Assembly: GCF_000812565.1 (NCBI RefSeq)
Contig: NZ_JTAM01000020.1
Span: 1-64,000, forward strand
Source of the DNA: Flammeovirga sp. OC4
GTDB lineage: Bacteria > Bacteroidota > Bacteroidia > Cytophagales > Flammeovirgaceae
Direction of reading: 5' to 3'
Length of the DNA stretch: 64,000 nucleotides
Positions 8,899 through 17,625 of the stretch are shown here, piece by piece. The notes under the pieces are model-generated. The model saw only the letters and a list, made by a program, of their open reading frames with translations, was not told where the DNA came from and searched no databases. How positions within the stretch are numbered: position 1 is the stretch's first letter; every line of letters begins with the position of its first letter. A program made the translations under genes and the position numbers.

Positions 8899-10329
8899 AT
8901 GAAACAGCAATTGAAAATAGATTATAGAAAGTCTATACTTACCCTCCTCGTTTTTGGTGTGTTTGGGTTCTTTGCTTATTACGGTCCGTTAGAAAGATCG
9001 GATCTGAATGAACATATCTCAACCATCGAGAATGAATTCTTTGCTCCAAAATTGGTGACAGATTTTGCAGTGAAACATACAGTACAGGCAGGAATGATTT
9101 CAGAAGGGAAAAGTTATGTTTTGGGAGAATACGGTATGGTAAGACCAATTGCGAAAAAACGAACAAAAGAAGCAGGGATGCTTTCTTTTCATTCTGGTAT
9201 GGGTGAATCCCTTCACAACAAGGAATGGGCAAAGAACATAGCGGAAAGACTAAAAGAAAAATATGAAGATGATGCAGAGGTGGTCGTGAAAATGAAAGGT
9301 GATCTCTGCTATGCAGAAATTTATCAAAGCGGAAAATTAAAATCACTGTACTTTGAAAATATGCTTCATAACACCGTTCAAGGGTTTTCAGGACCTATTT
9401 ATTTGGGTATGGAAATGACCTTGGGAGGAATGCTGGAAGAAGTAACTTACATTACATCGAAAGAAACAGAAAGCTACTTGAGAAAGGTATTAAGAAGCTC
9501 TTATTTAGAGCAATACCATCACTTAAGTACAAGAAATGATGACCATATCATTGATGCTGTTTCCGGTGCTACTATCACAACAAAAGCAATGGCAGATGGG
9601 GTGACAGAGGCCTTTGCGGTCACTGCCCCTCAGGTGCTATCCACTTACTATGACTATGATTTGGACGGTTTCCAAGTGAAGGCCGAACTGACTTATTGGT
9701 GGATTGTACACATCATTGTCATCGGAGCAATATTCTTATTCGCAATGTTGCCACAGATTAAGAAAACAAAGAAAACTAGATTGGCAGTTTCTATTTTCAC
9801 AATGGCTTATATTGGTTTTGGAATGAACTCTTCGTTCACGTACATCACTTACCTGATGCCATTTATGGGAACAGAAGTCTCTCTTTTCTTGAGTATATAT
9901 GCATTGATGACATTACTATCAGCAATTTGGGGCAAAAATGCCTATTGTTCTTATGTATGTCCTTTCGGTGCGGCACAAATGATCTCTTTGAAATATTCAC
10001 CATTCAAATCAAAGAAATTATTTATCACTAACAAACAAGCTGAATACATCCGATATGCCTTGACAATCGTTCTTTTTGGAGGTTTTGTCTACGGTTATAA
10101 GGAGTTTGGCAATTACGAATTGTTCCCGGATTTATTCAGTACAGAACTTTCATCGTATTGGTTTTATGTCTCTTTAGCATTTATAGGTATTTCGATCAAA
10201 TACCCTATGCTATGGTGTAGAGTGGCATGTCCGACAGGATGTGTTTTAGATGGATTGAAAGAGCTCTCGACGGTCAAAAATACAAAGAAAACAGGAAAGA
10301 AAATCGCAATCCCCCGCCGTGCGTCGTAG
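8899..10329 (+). CDS. NosR/NapH-like membrane flavoprotein with 4Fe-4S Cys motifs
   Basis: A 477-residue protein; I chose ATG 8899 over the adjacent TTG at 8896. After one N-terminal helix comes a periplasmic FMN-binding domain (about 60-240). Its DAVSGATITT motif is the covalent flavinylation signature, with Thr 225 as acceptor. Several membrane helices follow (about 255-450), with CSYVCPFGAAQ and CRVACPTGCVLDG, the CxxxCP motifs of NosR/NapH electron carriers. Such proteins move electrons from the quinone or cytoplasmic side to periplasmic partners. Its position between a chelatase-like protein and the HmuR/HmuY pair suggests reductive handling of heme or heme iron. A separate ApbE flavin transferase would be needed; none is in this window. 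Confidence 0.82.
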   Translation: MKQQLKIDYRKSILTLLVFGVFGFFAYYGPLERSDLNEHISTIENEFFAPKLVTDFAVKHTVQAGMISEGKSYVLGEYGMVRPIAKKRTKEAGMLSFHSGMGESLHNKEWAKNIAERLKEKYEDDAEVVVKMKGDLCYAEIYQSGKLKSLYFENMLHNTVQGFSGPIYLGMEMTLGGMLEEVTYITSKETESYLRKVLRSSYLEQYHHLSTRNDDHIIDAVSGATITTKAMADGVTEAFAVTAPQVLSTYYDYDLDGFQVKAELTYWWIVHIIVIGAIFLFAMLPQIKKTKKTRLAVSIFTMAYIGFGMNSSFTYITYLMPFMGTEVSLFLSIYALMTLLSAIWGKNAYCSYVCPFGAAQMISLKYSPFKSKKLFITNKQAEYIRYALTIVLFGGFVYGYKEFGNYELFPDLFSTELSSYWFYVSLAFIGISIKYPMLWCRVACPTGCVLDGLKELSTVKNTKKTGKKIAIPRRAS

Positions 10330-10351
10330 GGGTAGACCTATGTGTCTACCC
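10330..10351. repeat. Palindromic repeat with CTATGT loop (copy 2)
   Basis: Stem GGGTAGAC/GTCTACCC around CTATGT. Compared with copy 1 (3894-3915), two stem pairs differ and both remain paired. GTACCAAAAAGGTAG occurs twice just downstream (about 10354-10402). Confidence 0.6.
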
Positions 10352-10482
10352 ATGTACCAAAAAGGTAGTCTGAAAGGTCTATCCACGTACCAAAAAGGTA
10401 GAGACATCGACCTTTCTAATAACATCAATAGTCCATGATTTCAATCGTGGGAAAGCAGTCCATGAAAAAATGGAAAATAGAT

Positions 10483-12681
10483 ATGAAAAATAAAATTACG
10501 ATTTGTGTATTGATGTTGTGTTATGCAATCAGTACACTGGCACAAGTTCCTAAAGTCGAACTTGAAATTGTAGATTCCACAGAAGGCCTTCCATTAGTGG
10601 GAGCACACGTTTGTCTGATTTCAGCATCAGGAGAAAAGCAGTATTTCTCTTCCAATGGAGAAGGAAAAGTAACTATTTCTCTGGAAGAGAAAATGCAATG
10701 CATCGTTTCCTATACAGGATTCCAAACCAAAAAGCTGTACTTGGATGAAGGGCAGTCGATAAAGATAAAGTTAAAGCCGGATTTATTAATGCTTGATCAA
10801 GTGGTGAAAACGGCAAGCGTTGAGCCTGAACGTGTGGACCAATCCATCTATAGAGTGGGTATTATTACAGGTGATGTAATGGACAAACAAGGTGTCCAAA
10901 GCATTAGAGATGCCTTACGTTTTCAACCCAATATCAATTTGAGGGAGGATGCTATTTTAGGTACTCAAATCATTATGCAAGGGTTGGAAGGGCAGCATGT
11001 AAAGTTTCTAATTGATGGAATGCCAATCGTAGGAAGACAGGATGGTAATATTGATTTATCTCAAATTGATATGACACAGGTAGATCATATTGAAGTGATT
11101 GAAGGACCTATGTCTGTAGTGTATGGATCTAATGCACTAGCAGGTACAATTAATATCATCACTAAAGAAAATAAATATTACAGCTGGTCTCTTGACGCAG
11201 GAACTTACGCAGAGTCTATAGGGCAATTGAATGGAAATGTAAGTGTTCAAAGTAATAAAGGAAAATCAAAATTTGGGATTTCTGGAGGGTATAGGTATTT
11301 CAATGGACATGATCTTAGTACATCTAGTCGTAATATGGATTGGAATCCTAAAGACCAAATCAATGCAGACGCCTATTATGGTATTAAATTATCAGGGTGG
11401 AATACAAAGTTTGGGGTGAGATTAAGTAATGATGATCTTACGATCAAAGGAGAGTATCTTCAGCCTTATCGTGCTATTGATCAAAACTTTATTACTCAAA
11501 GAGTGACCTATTATGGTCAGTTTGATAAAAAATTTAGAGATAGTTCCTCTTTGGTTGGGCAAGTTTCTTACAATACTTACAAAAGAACAGGCCAAGAGTA
11601 TGTTGTGAAGGAAGATCTTAATGAAGAAGATAAAAGAGGAGACGCAACTGTAGATCGGTTTGCGACTCTCAATGCTCGATTATCTTACGGAAAAGAGTTG
11701 AATTCTTGGTTGAATTGGCAATTAGGCTATGAGCTGAATCATGAAACAGGTGAAGGCGATAAAATTGAGTCTGGCACTGCATTGATCGAAAACTCTTTAT
11801 GGTCGGATTTGAAAATTAATCTAACGAAGCAATTAGTATTACAACCGGGGTTGAGGTATATCAATCATAATACTTATAACGCTCCGCTAATTTACTCTAC
11901 TCACTTGAAGTGGAACTCCGAAAACAACTGGTCTAGTAGAATATCGTTTGCTAAAGGTTTTAGAGCACCAAGTATGAAGGAGCTTTACATGGATTTTGTC
12001 GATACTAACCATAAGATTTATGGAAATGAAAATTTAAGTCCCGAAACATCACTGAGTACAACTGCTACCGTTTCTAAAACTTTTGATGTCGCAGATCATT
12101 CAGCATTGAAGTTAGACCTGACAGGGTTTAATAATCATCTCTATGATGTTATAGATCTTATAATGAGTACTGATGGGGTATCGTATTATTATGACAACTT
12201 TTCTCAAAAGAGAACGCATGGAGGTACATTTTCTGTCAATTACAATAATAACAATCGCCTGAAAATGAATGCAGGCGTAACATTGACAGGGATAGGTTAT
12301 GATTTTAACGATTCGGGGAAATTCAATTTCGTTTACTCTACAGACTTTGTAGCAACGGCATCTTACTTCTGGCCTAACCTTGATCTTTCTATGCAATTGG
12401 ATTACAAGTATACAGGAAAGAGGTTACAGCTGATCGTTGATCAAGAAGGAGATCAAGTAGGTGAGGGATCCGTGGATGCTTACAATATGCTGAACTATTC
12501 AGTAACTAAAAACTTTAAGAATAAACGTTTTTCACTCAATGGAGGTGTGAAAAATATCCTGGATGTCAATGATGTGACCAACACAACACAAGGTGGGGCA
12601 CATACAGGGTCATCAAATATGTTGATTGCTTGGGGAAGAACTTATTTTATTTCTCTAAAGTATCATCTCAACAAGATTTAA
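10483..12681 (+). CDS. TonB-dependent heme receptor (HmuR-like)
   Basis: I place the start at ATG 10483, because the first 16 residues of the longer frame precede a clear signal peptide (MKNKITICVLMLCYAISTLAQ region). A short carboxypeptidase-regulatory-like domain comes first (PLVGAHVCL to IVSYTGFQTKKLYL). The plug has LRFQPNINLREDAI and VIEGPMSVVYGSNALAGTINIIT, followed by a barrel of about 550 residues with SFAKGFRAPSMKELYMDF. The FRAPS...L-Y motif is shared by heme and BtuB/colicin-type receptors. The next gene, 30 bp on, encodes an HmuY-family protein. This is the HmuY-HmuR pairing known from Porphyromonas, in reversed order. Heme is therefore the likely ligand. Confidence 0.88.
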   Translation: MKNKITICVLMLCYAISTLAQVPKVELEIVDSTEGLPLVGAHVCLISASGEKQYFSSNGEGKVTISLEEKMQCIVSYTGFQTKKLYLDEGQSIKIKLKPDLLMLDQVVKTASVEPERVDQSIYRVGIITGDVMDKQGVQSIRDALRFQPNINLREDAILGTQIIMQGLEGQHVKFLIDGMPIVGRQDGNIDLSQIDMTQVDHIEVIEGPMSVVYGSNALAGTINIITKENKYYSWSLDAGTYAESIGQLNGNVSVQSNKGKSKFGISGGYRYFNGHDLSTSSRNMDWNPKDQINADAYYGIKLSGWNTKFGVRLSNDDLTIKGEYLQPYRAIDQNFITQRVTYYGQFDKKFRDSSSLVGQVSYNTYKRTGQEYVVKEDLNEEDKRGDATVDRFATLNARLSYGKELNSWLNWQLGYELNHETGEGDKIESGTALIENSLWSDLKINLTKQLVLQPGLRYINHNTYNAPLIYSTHLKWNSENNWSSRISFAKGFRAPSMKELYMDFVDTNHKIYGNENLSPETSLSTTATVSKTFDVADHSALKLDLTGFNNHLYDVIDLIMSTDGVSYYYDNFSQKRTHGGTFSVNYNNNNRLKMNAGVTLTGIGYDFNDSGKFNFVYSTDFVATASYFWPNLDLSMQLDYKYTGKRLQLIVDQEGDQVGEGSVDAYNMLNYSVTKNFKNKRFSLNGGVKNILDVNDVTNTTQGGAHTGSSNMLIAWGRTYFISLKYHLNKI

Positions 12682-12711
12682 TTATAACAACAAATTTTTA
12701 TACTAATTACG

Positions 12712-13455
12712 ATGAAAAAGTCAATTTTCGCTAGTCTATTATTATCAGCTGCATTATTCTCATGTTCTGAAGAAGATACAGTAACAGTTCCATCAATACC
12801 ACCGTTGGATGGTTCATCTTACACATTGCAAGTACCATTATACAGTACTCCAGATGTATATGAAGAAGGTTTTAATCACCACACACAACAAGTTGAAGAA
12901 GTGAAGTTGAGCTACAACCGCCAAGTATTTGTGGATCTTGATGCTGCTTCATTAACTTCAAATGCAGATACGCTTGGATACCATTACAACGACGAAGAGT
13001 ATGTGAAATTTGATGTTTGGGATACTGAAAAAGATCATGCGGAAGGTAGCGAAGGTTGGGACATCGTATTGGCTTACTACAATGGTAAAGCACATGACGG
13101 TACAGAGTATGTGCCTTACATGATGACAGGAGCATTGGTCAACAAAGGAGAAACAAAAGCGATCCGTTTAAACAAAGAAGAATTGGAAGAAGGAGGAGAA
13201 ACGTTCATCTCTTATGATGAAGTTTCTTACGCAGATGCAATGAACCTAACATTGTCATCAGAAGTTGATGCAATTGGTTCTGACTGGAAAGCATTAGATT
13301 TTGCTACATTCACTTATAAGATTGTTGAAAACCAATACTATATTATTGAAACAACTGATGGTGTTTTCTTCAAATTAGCATTTACAGGTTTTTACAACGA
13401 TGATTTAGAGCAAGGTTATCCTGCCTTCAAATTCCAACGTTTGATAGCAGAATAA
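12712..13455 (+). CDS. HmuY-family heme-binding lipoprotein
   Basis: A 247-residue lipoprotein with signal and lipobox ending LFSC. It shows the HmuY-family pattern: KFDVWDTEKDH..GSEGWDIVLAYYN in the first half and YYIIETTDGVFFKLAFTGFYNDD ahead of GYPAFKFQRL at the end. HmuY proteins capture heme at the cell surface and pass it to HmuR. It follows the receptor gene by 30 bp and ends at a strong terminator, so it is the last gene of the heme operon. Heme-ligating residues were not assigned. Confidence 0.87.
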   Translation: MKKSIFASLLLSAALFSCSEEDTVTVPSIPPLDGSSYTLQVPLYSTPDVYEEGFNHHTQQVEEVKLSYNRQVFVDLDAASLTSNADTLGYHYNDEEYVKFDVWDTEKDHAEGSEGWDIVLAYYNGKAHDGTEYVPYMMTGALVNKGETKAIRLNKEELEEGGETFISYDEVSYADAMNLTLSSEVDAIGSDWKALDFATFTYKIVENQYYIIETTDGVFFKLAFTGFYNDDLEQGYPAFKFQRLIAE

Positions 13456-13511
13456 TTTTATTGATATCTGTAAGGTTAAAATCCTTACGAAGCTAATTTA
13501 GAAGTGTGTAT

Positions 13512-13541
13512 AACCGTAGCCTCGTATGAGGTTACGGTTTT
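13512..13541 (+). terminator. Rho-independent terminator after hmuY
   Basis: AACCGTAGCCTC/GAGGTTACGGTT, a 12-bp stem with one G-T pair and loop GTAT, followed by TTTT. Confidence 0.7.
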
Positions 13542-13647
13542 CATTCTGTAAAAACAATACGGTTAATTGAATGGTTTAGTGTATTGTAAGTCATTTTTAG
13601 TTTCGTTTTTGAGTATCTGGAAAAGTAAATTGACAAAATATCGCACA

Positions 13648-13795
13648 CCATGACTCAAGTCATGGGCAAGTGATACAGCCTCCATCAACACTAAAGTGTT
13701 ACTTATGTTATCAACCTTCAAGGCTTCAGTCTTGATGAGGTTGAACTATCACCTGCTCATAGTTTTAACTATGGTGCACGAAACACCTGAGTGTT
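13648..13795. repeat. Cluster of five small palindromes
   Basis: In 148 bp lie CCATGACTCAAGTCATGG (13648-13665), AACACTAAAGTGTT (13687-13700), TCAAGGCTTCAGTCTTGA (13718-13735), CATAGTTTTAACTATG (13758-13773) and AACACCTGAGTGTT (13782-13795). TCAACCT/AGGTTGA brackets the third as an outer stem. This fills most of the 505-bp gap between hmuY and the ChaN-like gene. No ORF is seen. Confidence 0.6.
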
Positions 13796-13959
13796 TAATA
13801 CTTTTTTAAAAGTTGATGATAACGTAGTTTATTCTGTATTTTCTATTGAAACCATCACAATTTAGAAAAGAGAAAAGCCACTTTTCACACCAGAAAATAA
13901 GTTGTATCACATTCAAATTAAACTCGTCGAATTTCATAAAAAGTCTTTAACTTAAAGTC

Positions 13960-14847
13960 ATGAAAAAAAATATTATCACCTTGCTATTGACCTTTTATAC
14001 AATAGCAGCATTTTCACAAACGCCATTGAAAGCTTACCAAATCTTTGACAAAGAAGGAAAAGAAGTCACTTTTGAGGAAATGGCCGAAAGTCTTTCGAAC
14101 TATGATGTTGTGTTTTTTGGAGAATTGCACAACAACCCAATTGCCCATTGGTTACAATTTGAATTAACAAAATCATTAGCAGAACAAAAAAACAATGAGA
14201 TTGTGCTTGGAGCAGAAATGTTCGAAAAGGACAATCAATTAGTATTGGACGAGTATTTACAAGGTTTTATCAAAGAAGCTGTTTTAATCAAAGACGGCAA
14301 AGCATGGGACAACTATAAAACGGATTATGCCCCTTTAGTAGATTTTGCTAAAGCACATAACATCCCATTTATTGCCACTAACGTACCAAGAAGATACGCG
14401 AGTCTTGTTTCTAAAAAGGGATTGGCAGAGTTGGAGACATTGAGTAAGGAAGCGAAGAAAAACTATATCGCCCCTTTGCCTATCGAAGTACCTTACGAAA
14501 ATCCATCTTACAAAGAAATGGAGCAAATGATGGCAGGGCACGGCATGACCGGAAAAGCAAAGCAATTTGTAGAAGCACAAGCCATCAAAGATGCAACGAT
14601 GGGATATTCTATTGTGGAAGGATTAAAAAAGAAAAATAAGGGTAAATTATTCTTACATTATAACGGAGACTTCCACTCCAAAAATCATGAAGGAACAGTA
14701 TGGTATGTCAATCATTATAATAAAAATTTGAAAGCAGGTGTTATTGCTTTTGGACAGCAAACTGACCTTTCAAAACTGTCTGATGAAAACAAAGGAACCA
14801 ACGAATTTACCATTATATGTAATAGCAATATGACAAAAACCTTCTAA
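13960..14847 (+). CDS. ChaN-like heme-binding (Tiki/TraB-fold) protein
   Basis: A 295-residue exported protein with signal peptide (1-19, ending AAFSQ). It has the ChaN-family motif VVFFGELHNNPIAHWLQ, with AEMFEKDNQLVLDEYL and FIATNVPRRYAS after it. LHYNGDFHSKNHEGT near the C-terminus supplies the second conserved His/Glu-type site. ChaN of Campylobacter binds paired hemes and is iron-regulated. Its position just after the HmuR/HmuY genes, in the same direction, fits heme handling in the periplasm. It has no obvious lipobox, unlike many ChaN lipoproteins. It has its own terminator. Confidence 0.83.
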   Translation: MKKNIITLLLTFYTIAAFSQTPLKAYQIFDKEGKEVTFEEMAESLSNYDVVFFGELHNNPIAHWLQFELTKSLAEQKNNEIVLGAEMFEKDNQLVLDEYLQGFIKEAVLIKDGKAWDNYKTDYAPLVDFAKAHNIPFIATNVPRRYASLVSKKGLAELETLSKEAKKNYIAPLPIEVPYENPSYKEMEQMMAGHGMTGKAKQFVEAQAIKDATMGYSIVEGLKKKNKGKLFLHYNGDFHSKNHEGTVWYVNHYNKNLKAGVIAFGQQTDLSKLSDENKGTNEFTIICNSNMTKTF

Positions 14848-14883
14848 AAGAAGAGTAGATATAGTATTAAAAAAGAATTAAGA

Positions 14884-14949
14884 AGAGCATGTTTAGCACT
14901 TTGTTTTGATGAAAATAAGGGGTTAAACATGCTCTTTTTAGGTAAAATG
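14884..14949 (+). terminator. Rho-independent terminator after the ChaN-like gene
   Basis: AGAGCATGTTTA (14884-14895) pairs perfectly with TAAACATGCTCT (14934-14945), followed by TTTT. Confidence 0.7.
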
Positions 14950-15091
14950 ACTTTTTTTTGAAAAAAATATAAAAAAACTGAGTACACCGGAAGGTTATGG
15001 TCCTTTATTGGATTGAAACTTTTAAATAGCTCAGTCTTTTTCGCTCAAAGGCTGATCTGAATTGATAAACAAAAATTAAATTACCATTACT

Positions 15092-15244
15092 ATGAAAACT
15101 GTTTTTGGAATTATTGCTGCCCTAATTATTGTTATCGCCACTGCTACGACAGTGATGTATACTTCGGCTTTGCCGGGGTTAGATGATGAAGCGGTAACAA
15201 TCACAAAGGCCAATGTTGGTACAGCTGTATCAATGCAGAAGTAA
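15092..15244 (+). CDS. 50-residue single-pass membrane peptide, copy 1
   Basis: ATG to TAA gives a 50-residue peptide starting MKTVFGIIAALIIVIATATT, one hydrophobic helix, then a short polar tail ending VSMQK. A second 50-residue peptide at 15476 has the same start, helix and tail pattern. The leaders before both ATGs share AAAAATTAA-TTAC-ATTACT. Two similar peptides of identical length with similar leaders argue for a real gene. The function is unknown; a stress peptide or a small-toxin-like peptide are possibilities only. Confidence 0.6.
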   Translation: MKTVFGIIAALIIVIATATTVMYTSALPGLDDEAVTITKANVGTAVSMQK

Positions 15245-15342
15245 TTATTTGTCGCTCAAAATTATTTCGCTCATAAAATTAAAGAAGTACTAGGATAAAC
15301 GTTAACGGAGAGTTTTAGATTATTTTTCAAGTAGTGCTCTAG

Positions 15343-15363
15343 GGGCGTTGCTTTGCAACGTCC
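15343..15363. repeat. Palindromic repeat, GCGTTGC-TTT-GCAACGT type
   Basis: GGGCGTTGC/GCAACGTCC around TTT. A relative at 34710-34731 has the same 3-base loop size and flank but a different, still-paired inner stem. Confidence 0.5.
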
Positions 15364-15475
15364 ACACAAATCGTCATGGAAAATTTTCTAAGAAGTCTGT
15401 CAACCCTATGCCTATTGCTTAAGAGTGACGACGTTTTTCAAATTAGCTCAAAATAAAAATTAATTTACTATTACT

Positions 15476-15628
15476 ATGAAAACTGTTTTTGCAATTATCG
15501 CTGTTATAATCATTGCTATTGCTGCTGTGACCACAATGATGTATAGCACTGCCTCTCCTGGATACCAAGAAAAAGAGGTAAAAGTATCTAATGTGGAAGC
15601 TGACACACTGGTTTCAGTAAAAAAATAA
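15476..15628 (+). CDS. 50-residue single-pass membrane peptide, copy 2
   Basis: A 50-residue peptide starting MKTVFAIIAVIIIAIAAVTT and ending TLVSVKK. It aligns without gaps to the peptide at 15092. Identical or conservative residues run through the helix, the MY(S/T) and PG positions, and the terminal VS-K. It is followed by a strong terminator, which supports expression as a short transcript. Confidence 0.62.
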   Translation: MKTVFAIIAVIIIAIAAVTTMMYSTASPGYQEKEVKVSNVEADTLVSVKK

Positions 15629-15656
15629 CCAAGATTTAAGTTTAGGTTGAAAACGA

Positions 15657-15685
15657 GGCTATTACGTATGTAATAGCCTTTTTTG
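15657..15685 (+). terminator. Rho-independent terminator after the small peptide gene
   Basis: GGCTATTAC-GTAT-GTAATAGCC followed by TTTTTT. Confidence 0.8.
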
Positions 15686-15817
15686 TCTGTGATATTTTAA
15701 TAGATGATAATAGTATAAACTTTAAAAATTAATCGATCGTATGAATAACTGAAGCTTGTTTGTAATTCTACAATAAACTCAGTTTCGTTTATTGTTCCAC
15801 TAATAAAATAATAAGGT

Positions 15818-16279
15818 ATGCAAAAGTTATTATCGTTTTTCTTAGGTCTGTTGCTAATGGTAAGTAGTAGTGCATGTAAGGAAAGGACACTCAATGAAGC
15901 GATACCAAAGACTACCACTTTTGAATTATCGCATGGAACTTCAATAACGAAACAGCAAGGGTCATTTACAGATACCGTTAAGGTTTGGATTTATGCACCA
16001 GGAAAAATAGCAAGCCTTTTAGTGCAGAGTGAGGAATGGAACATTGATTTAGCGAAAAAGACCAATTCACATTATGAAGAGCAAATCCATGCTTCACTAT
16101 TAAATGATAAATATTATTATCATGTCAAAGGAAATACAGAAGCAACCGTTTACCTTATGAAGAACGTTTTAAATGATCTTGAAGTGGGGCAACATAAATT
16201 CACATTTTATGTCAATGATGAACGCAATGACCCTAAAAATCAGGAAATAACCATCAATGTGATGGCCAAAAAGAAATAA
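15818..16279 (+). CDS. Hypothetical lipoprotein
   Basis: A 153-residue protein with a signal peptide and lipobox at about 20 (VSSSACKE). The mature part is rich in beta-type alternation (FTDTVKVWIYAPG, HKFTFYVNDERNDPKNQEITINVM). This may be a single Ig-like or DUF4625-like fold, but I cannot assign it. It is a single gene between two terminators. The function is unknown. Confidence 0.68.
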   Translation: MQKLLSFFLGLLLMVSSSACKERTLNEAIPKTTTFELSHGTSITKQQGSFTDTVKVWIYAPGKIASLLVQSEEWNIDLAKKTNSHYEEQIHASLLNDKYYYHVKGNTEATVYLMKNVLNDLEVGQHKFTFYVNDERNDPKNQEITINVMAKKK

Positions 16280-16315
16280 TACAGTGTTTATTTACCCGCT
16301 ATTCTATACAATAAG

Positions 16316-16340
16316 GCTACCCACTTTGGGTGGCTTTTTT
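16316..16340 (+). terminator. Rho-independent terminator
   Basis: GCTACCCA-CTT-TGGGTGGC followed by six T residues. Confidence 0.75.
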
Positions 16341-16428
16341 ATTGAAATTCAGTTTATTAAGAAAAAAGTTTATTTGTTATTAATGGTTACTATTACTTGG
16401 AAATATTTTTATTGAGAAATAAAAGACC

Positions 16429-16578
16429 TACATTTGTGGTGCATGAGGTATCCGCTTTTGGATACACATAACTTTGTATTTACTTTTCATTTGAGATATA
16501 ATCTTTTTTCGAAAACTTATTTATTGAATGTTTAATACTTATCAAGTTATACTTGGCAGGAACTTTTAGATATTCAAT
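16429..16578 (+). promoter_or_regulatory. Cold-shock gene promoter and long 5' leader
   Basis: TACATTTG (16429-16436) matches the -7 consensus. The leader to the ATG is then about 135 bases and contains GGTATCCGCTTTTGGATAC, a hairpin. Long structured leaders are typical of cold-shock mRNAs; thermosensing is inferred. Confidence 0.4.
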
Positions 16579-17040
16579 ATGGGAAGATCTCAACAAACGT
16601 TTAACAAGTTAGAAAAGGACAAAAAGAAGAAAAAAAAGCGTGAAGAAAAACTAGCTAAGAAAGAAGAACAAAAAAAGAACAAAGTCAAAGGCGATCTTGA
16701 AAACATGATGGCTTATGTTGACGAGTTTGGAAACATTACTTCAACACCACCAGATCCAGATAAACCAAAGAAGAAAGTCAAGTTAGAAGATATTCAGATT
16801 TCGGTTTCTAAACAAGAAGATCTTGAAGATCAGAAGAGACAAGGTCGTGTGGATTATTATAATCCTGAAAAGAAATTTGGTTTTATCATCGAAAAAGGAT
16901 CAAGAGAACGTTATTTTTTCCATATCAGTGATGTAGACGAAAACTATGATATTAAGGAAAAAGACTTTGTAGCGTTCGATTTGCAAGATACTCCTAGAGG
17001 AAGATCTTGCGTGGATATCGTAAAAAGTCCTAAAGATTAG
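16579..17040 (+). CDS. Cold-shock-domain protein with basic N-terminal extension
   Basis: A 153-residue protein. Residues 1-55 are highly charged (KDKKKKKKREEKLAKKEEQKKN). The C-terminal 65 residues form a cold-shock domain with RNP1-like KKFGFIIEKGS and RNP2-like RYFFHISDVDENYDI. The basic tail is common among Bacteroidota CspA relatives and probably adds RNA contacts. It is followed after 165 bp by a second, minimal cold-shock gene, so the two form a pair. The role as RNA chaperone is inferred from family. Confidence 0.88.
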   Translation: MGRSQQTFNKLEKDKKKKKKREEKLAKKEEQKKNKVKGDLENMMAYVDEFGNITSTPPDPDKPKKKVKLEDIQISVSKQEDLEDQKRQGRVDYYNPEKKFGFIIEKGSRERYFFHISDVDENYDIKEKDFVAFDLQDTPRGRSCVDIVKSPKD

Positions 17041-17204
17041 TTTTTGTTGAGATTGAAAATCTACCAACTATCCGGTAGGAATAAAATCATAAAATTAGTA
17101 TTGTAATACTTTTTTGTTGGATCATTGTGTTTTATGCAATGTGAGGACAAGAGGTATATTTTATATATAAATTCTGAAAAGAAGATTTTTAATTACATAT
17201 AGTT

Positions 17205-17396
17205 ATGAAACAAGGTACAGTAAAGTTTTTCAACGCTACAAAAGGTTTTGGTTTTATCGTAGATAGCGAGACAAACAACGAAATTTTTGTACACATCTCA
17301 GGTTGTATCGATGAGATCAAAGAAAACGATCAAGTACAATTTGAAGTTGAAGAAGGAAGAAGAGGTTTGAATGCGGTAAACGTTCAACTTTCATAA
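17205..17396 (+). CDS. CspA-like cold-shock protein
   Basis: A 63-residue single cold-shock domain: GTVKFFNATKGFGFI (RNP1 KGFGFI) and EIFVHISGCIDEI (RNP2), ending GLNAVNVQLS. The length and motifs match classic CspA proteins, which bind single-stranded RNA and melt structure. The 160-base upstream gap is AT-rich and may be a structured leader. It ends at a strong terminator. Confidence 0.92.
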   Translation: MKQGTVKFFNATKGFGFIVDSETNNEIFVHISGCIDEIKENDQVQFEVEEGRRGLNAVNVQLS

Positions 17397-17421
17397 GCTG
17401 ATTCAAGTTCTTGAAATGAAA

Positions 17422-17449
17422 GGCTACTCATGGTGAGTAGCCTTTTTTT
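17422..17449 (+). terminator. Rho-independent terminator after csp
   Basis: GGCTACTCA-TGG-TGAGTAGCC followed by seven T residues. Confidence 0.85.
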
Positions 17450-17481
17450 GTACCTGTTTTTCTATGTTCTACTTCCTATCG

Positions 17482-17540
17482 CAAGGGTTAAGCCGGTAGG
17501 CGTCACTTGTGATGACATTTGGCGAAGTCTCCCGACTTCG
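17482..17540 (+). repeat. Two-hairpin palindromic module (CGAAGTC type)
   Basis: CAAGGG/CACTTG is a weak first stem. CGAAGTC-TCCC-GACTTCG (17523-17540) is a perfect second stem, identical to that at 8728-8745. Confidence 0.6.
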
Positions 17541-17625
17541 AAATAAATGAAAGTGGGTGATTTTTCGTTCTAATTGAATCTACTATAGCAAAAGACTAAA
17601 CCTCTGTTGTGTACAAAGACATCAT

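Noticed and set aside
8939-9346. A 135-codon minus-strand frame
   Set aside because: It lies wholly inside the FMN-binding domain of a well-supported plus-strand gene and has no family features.
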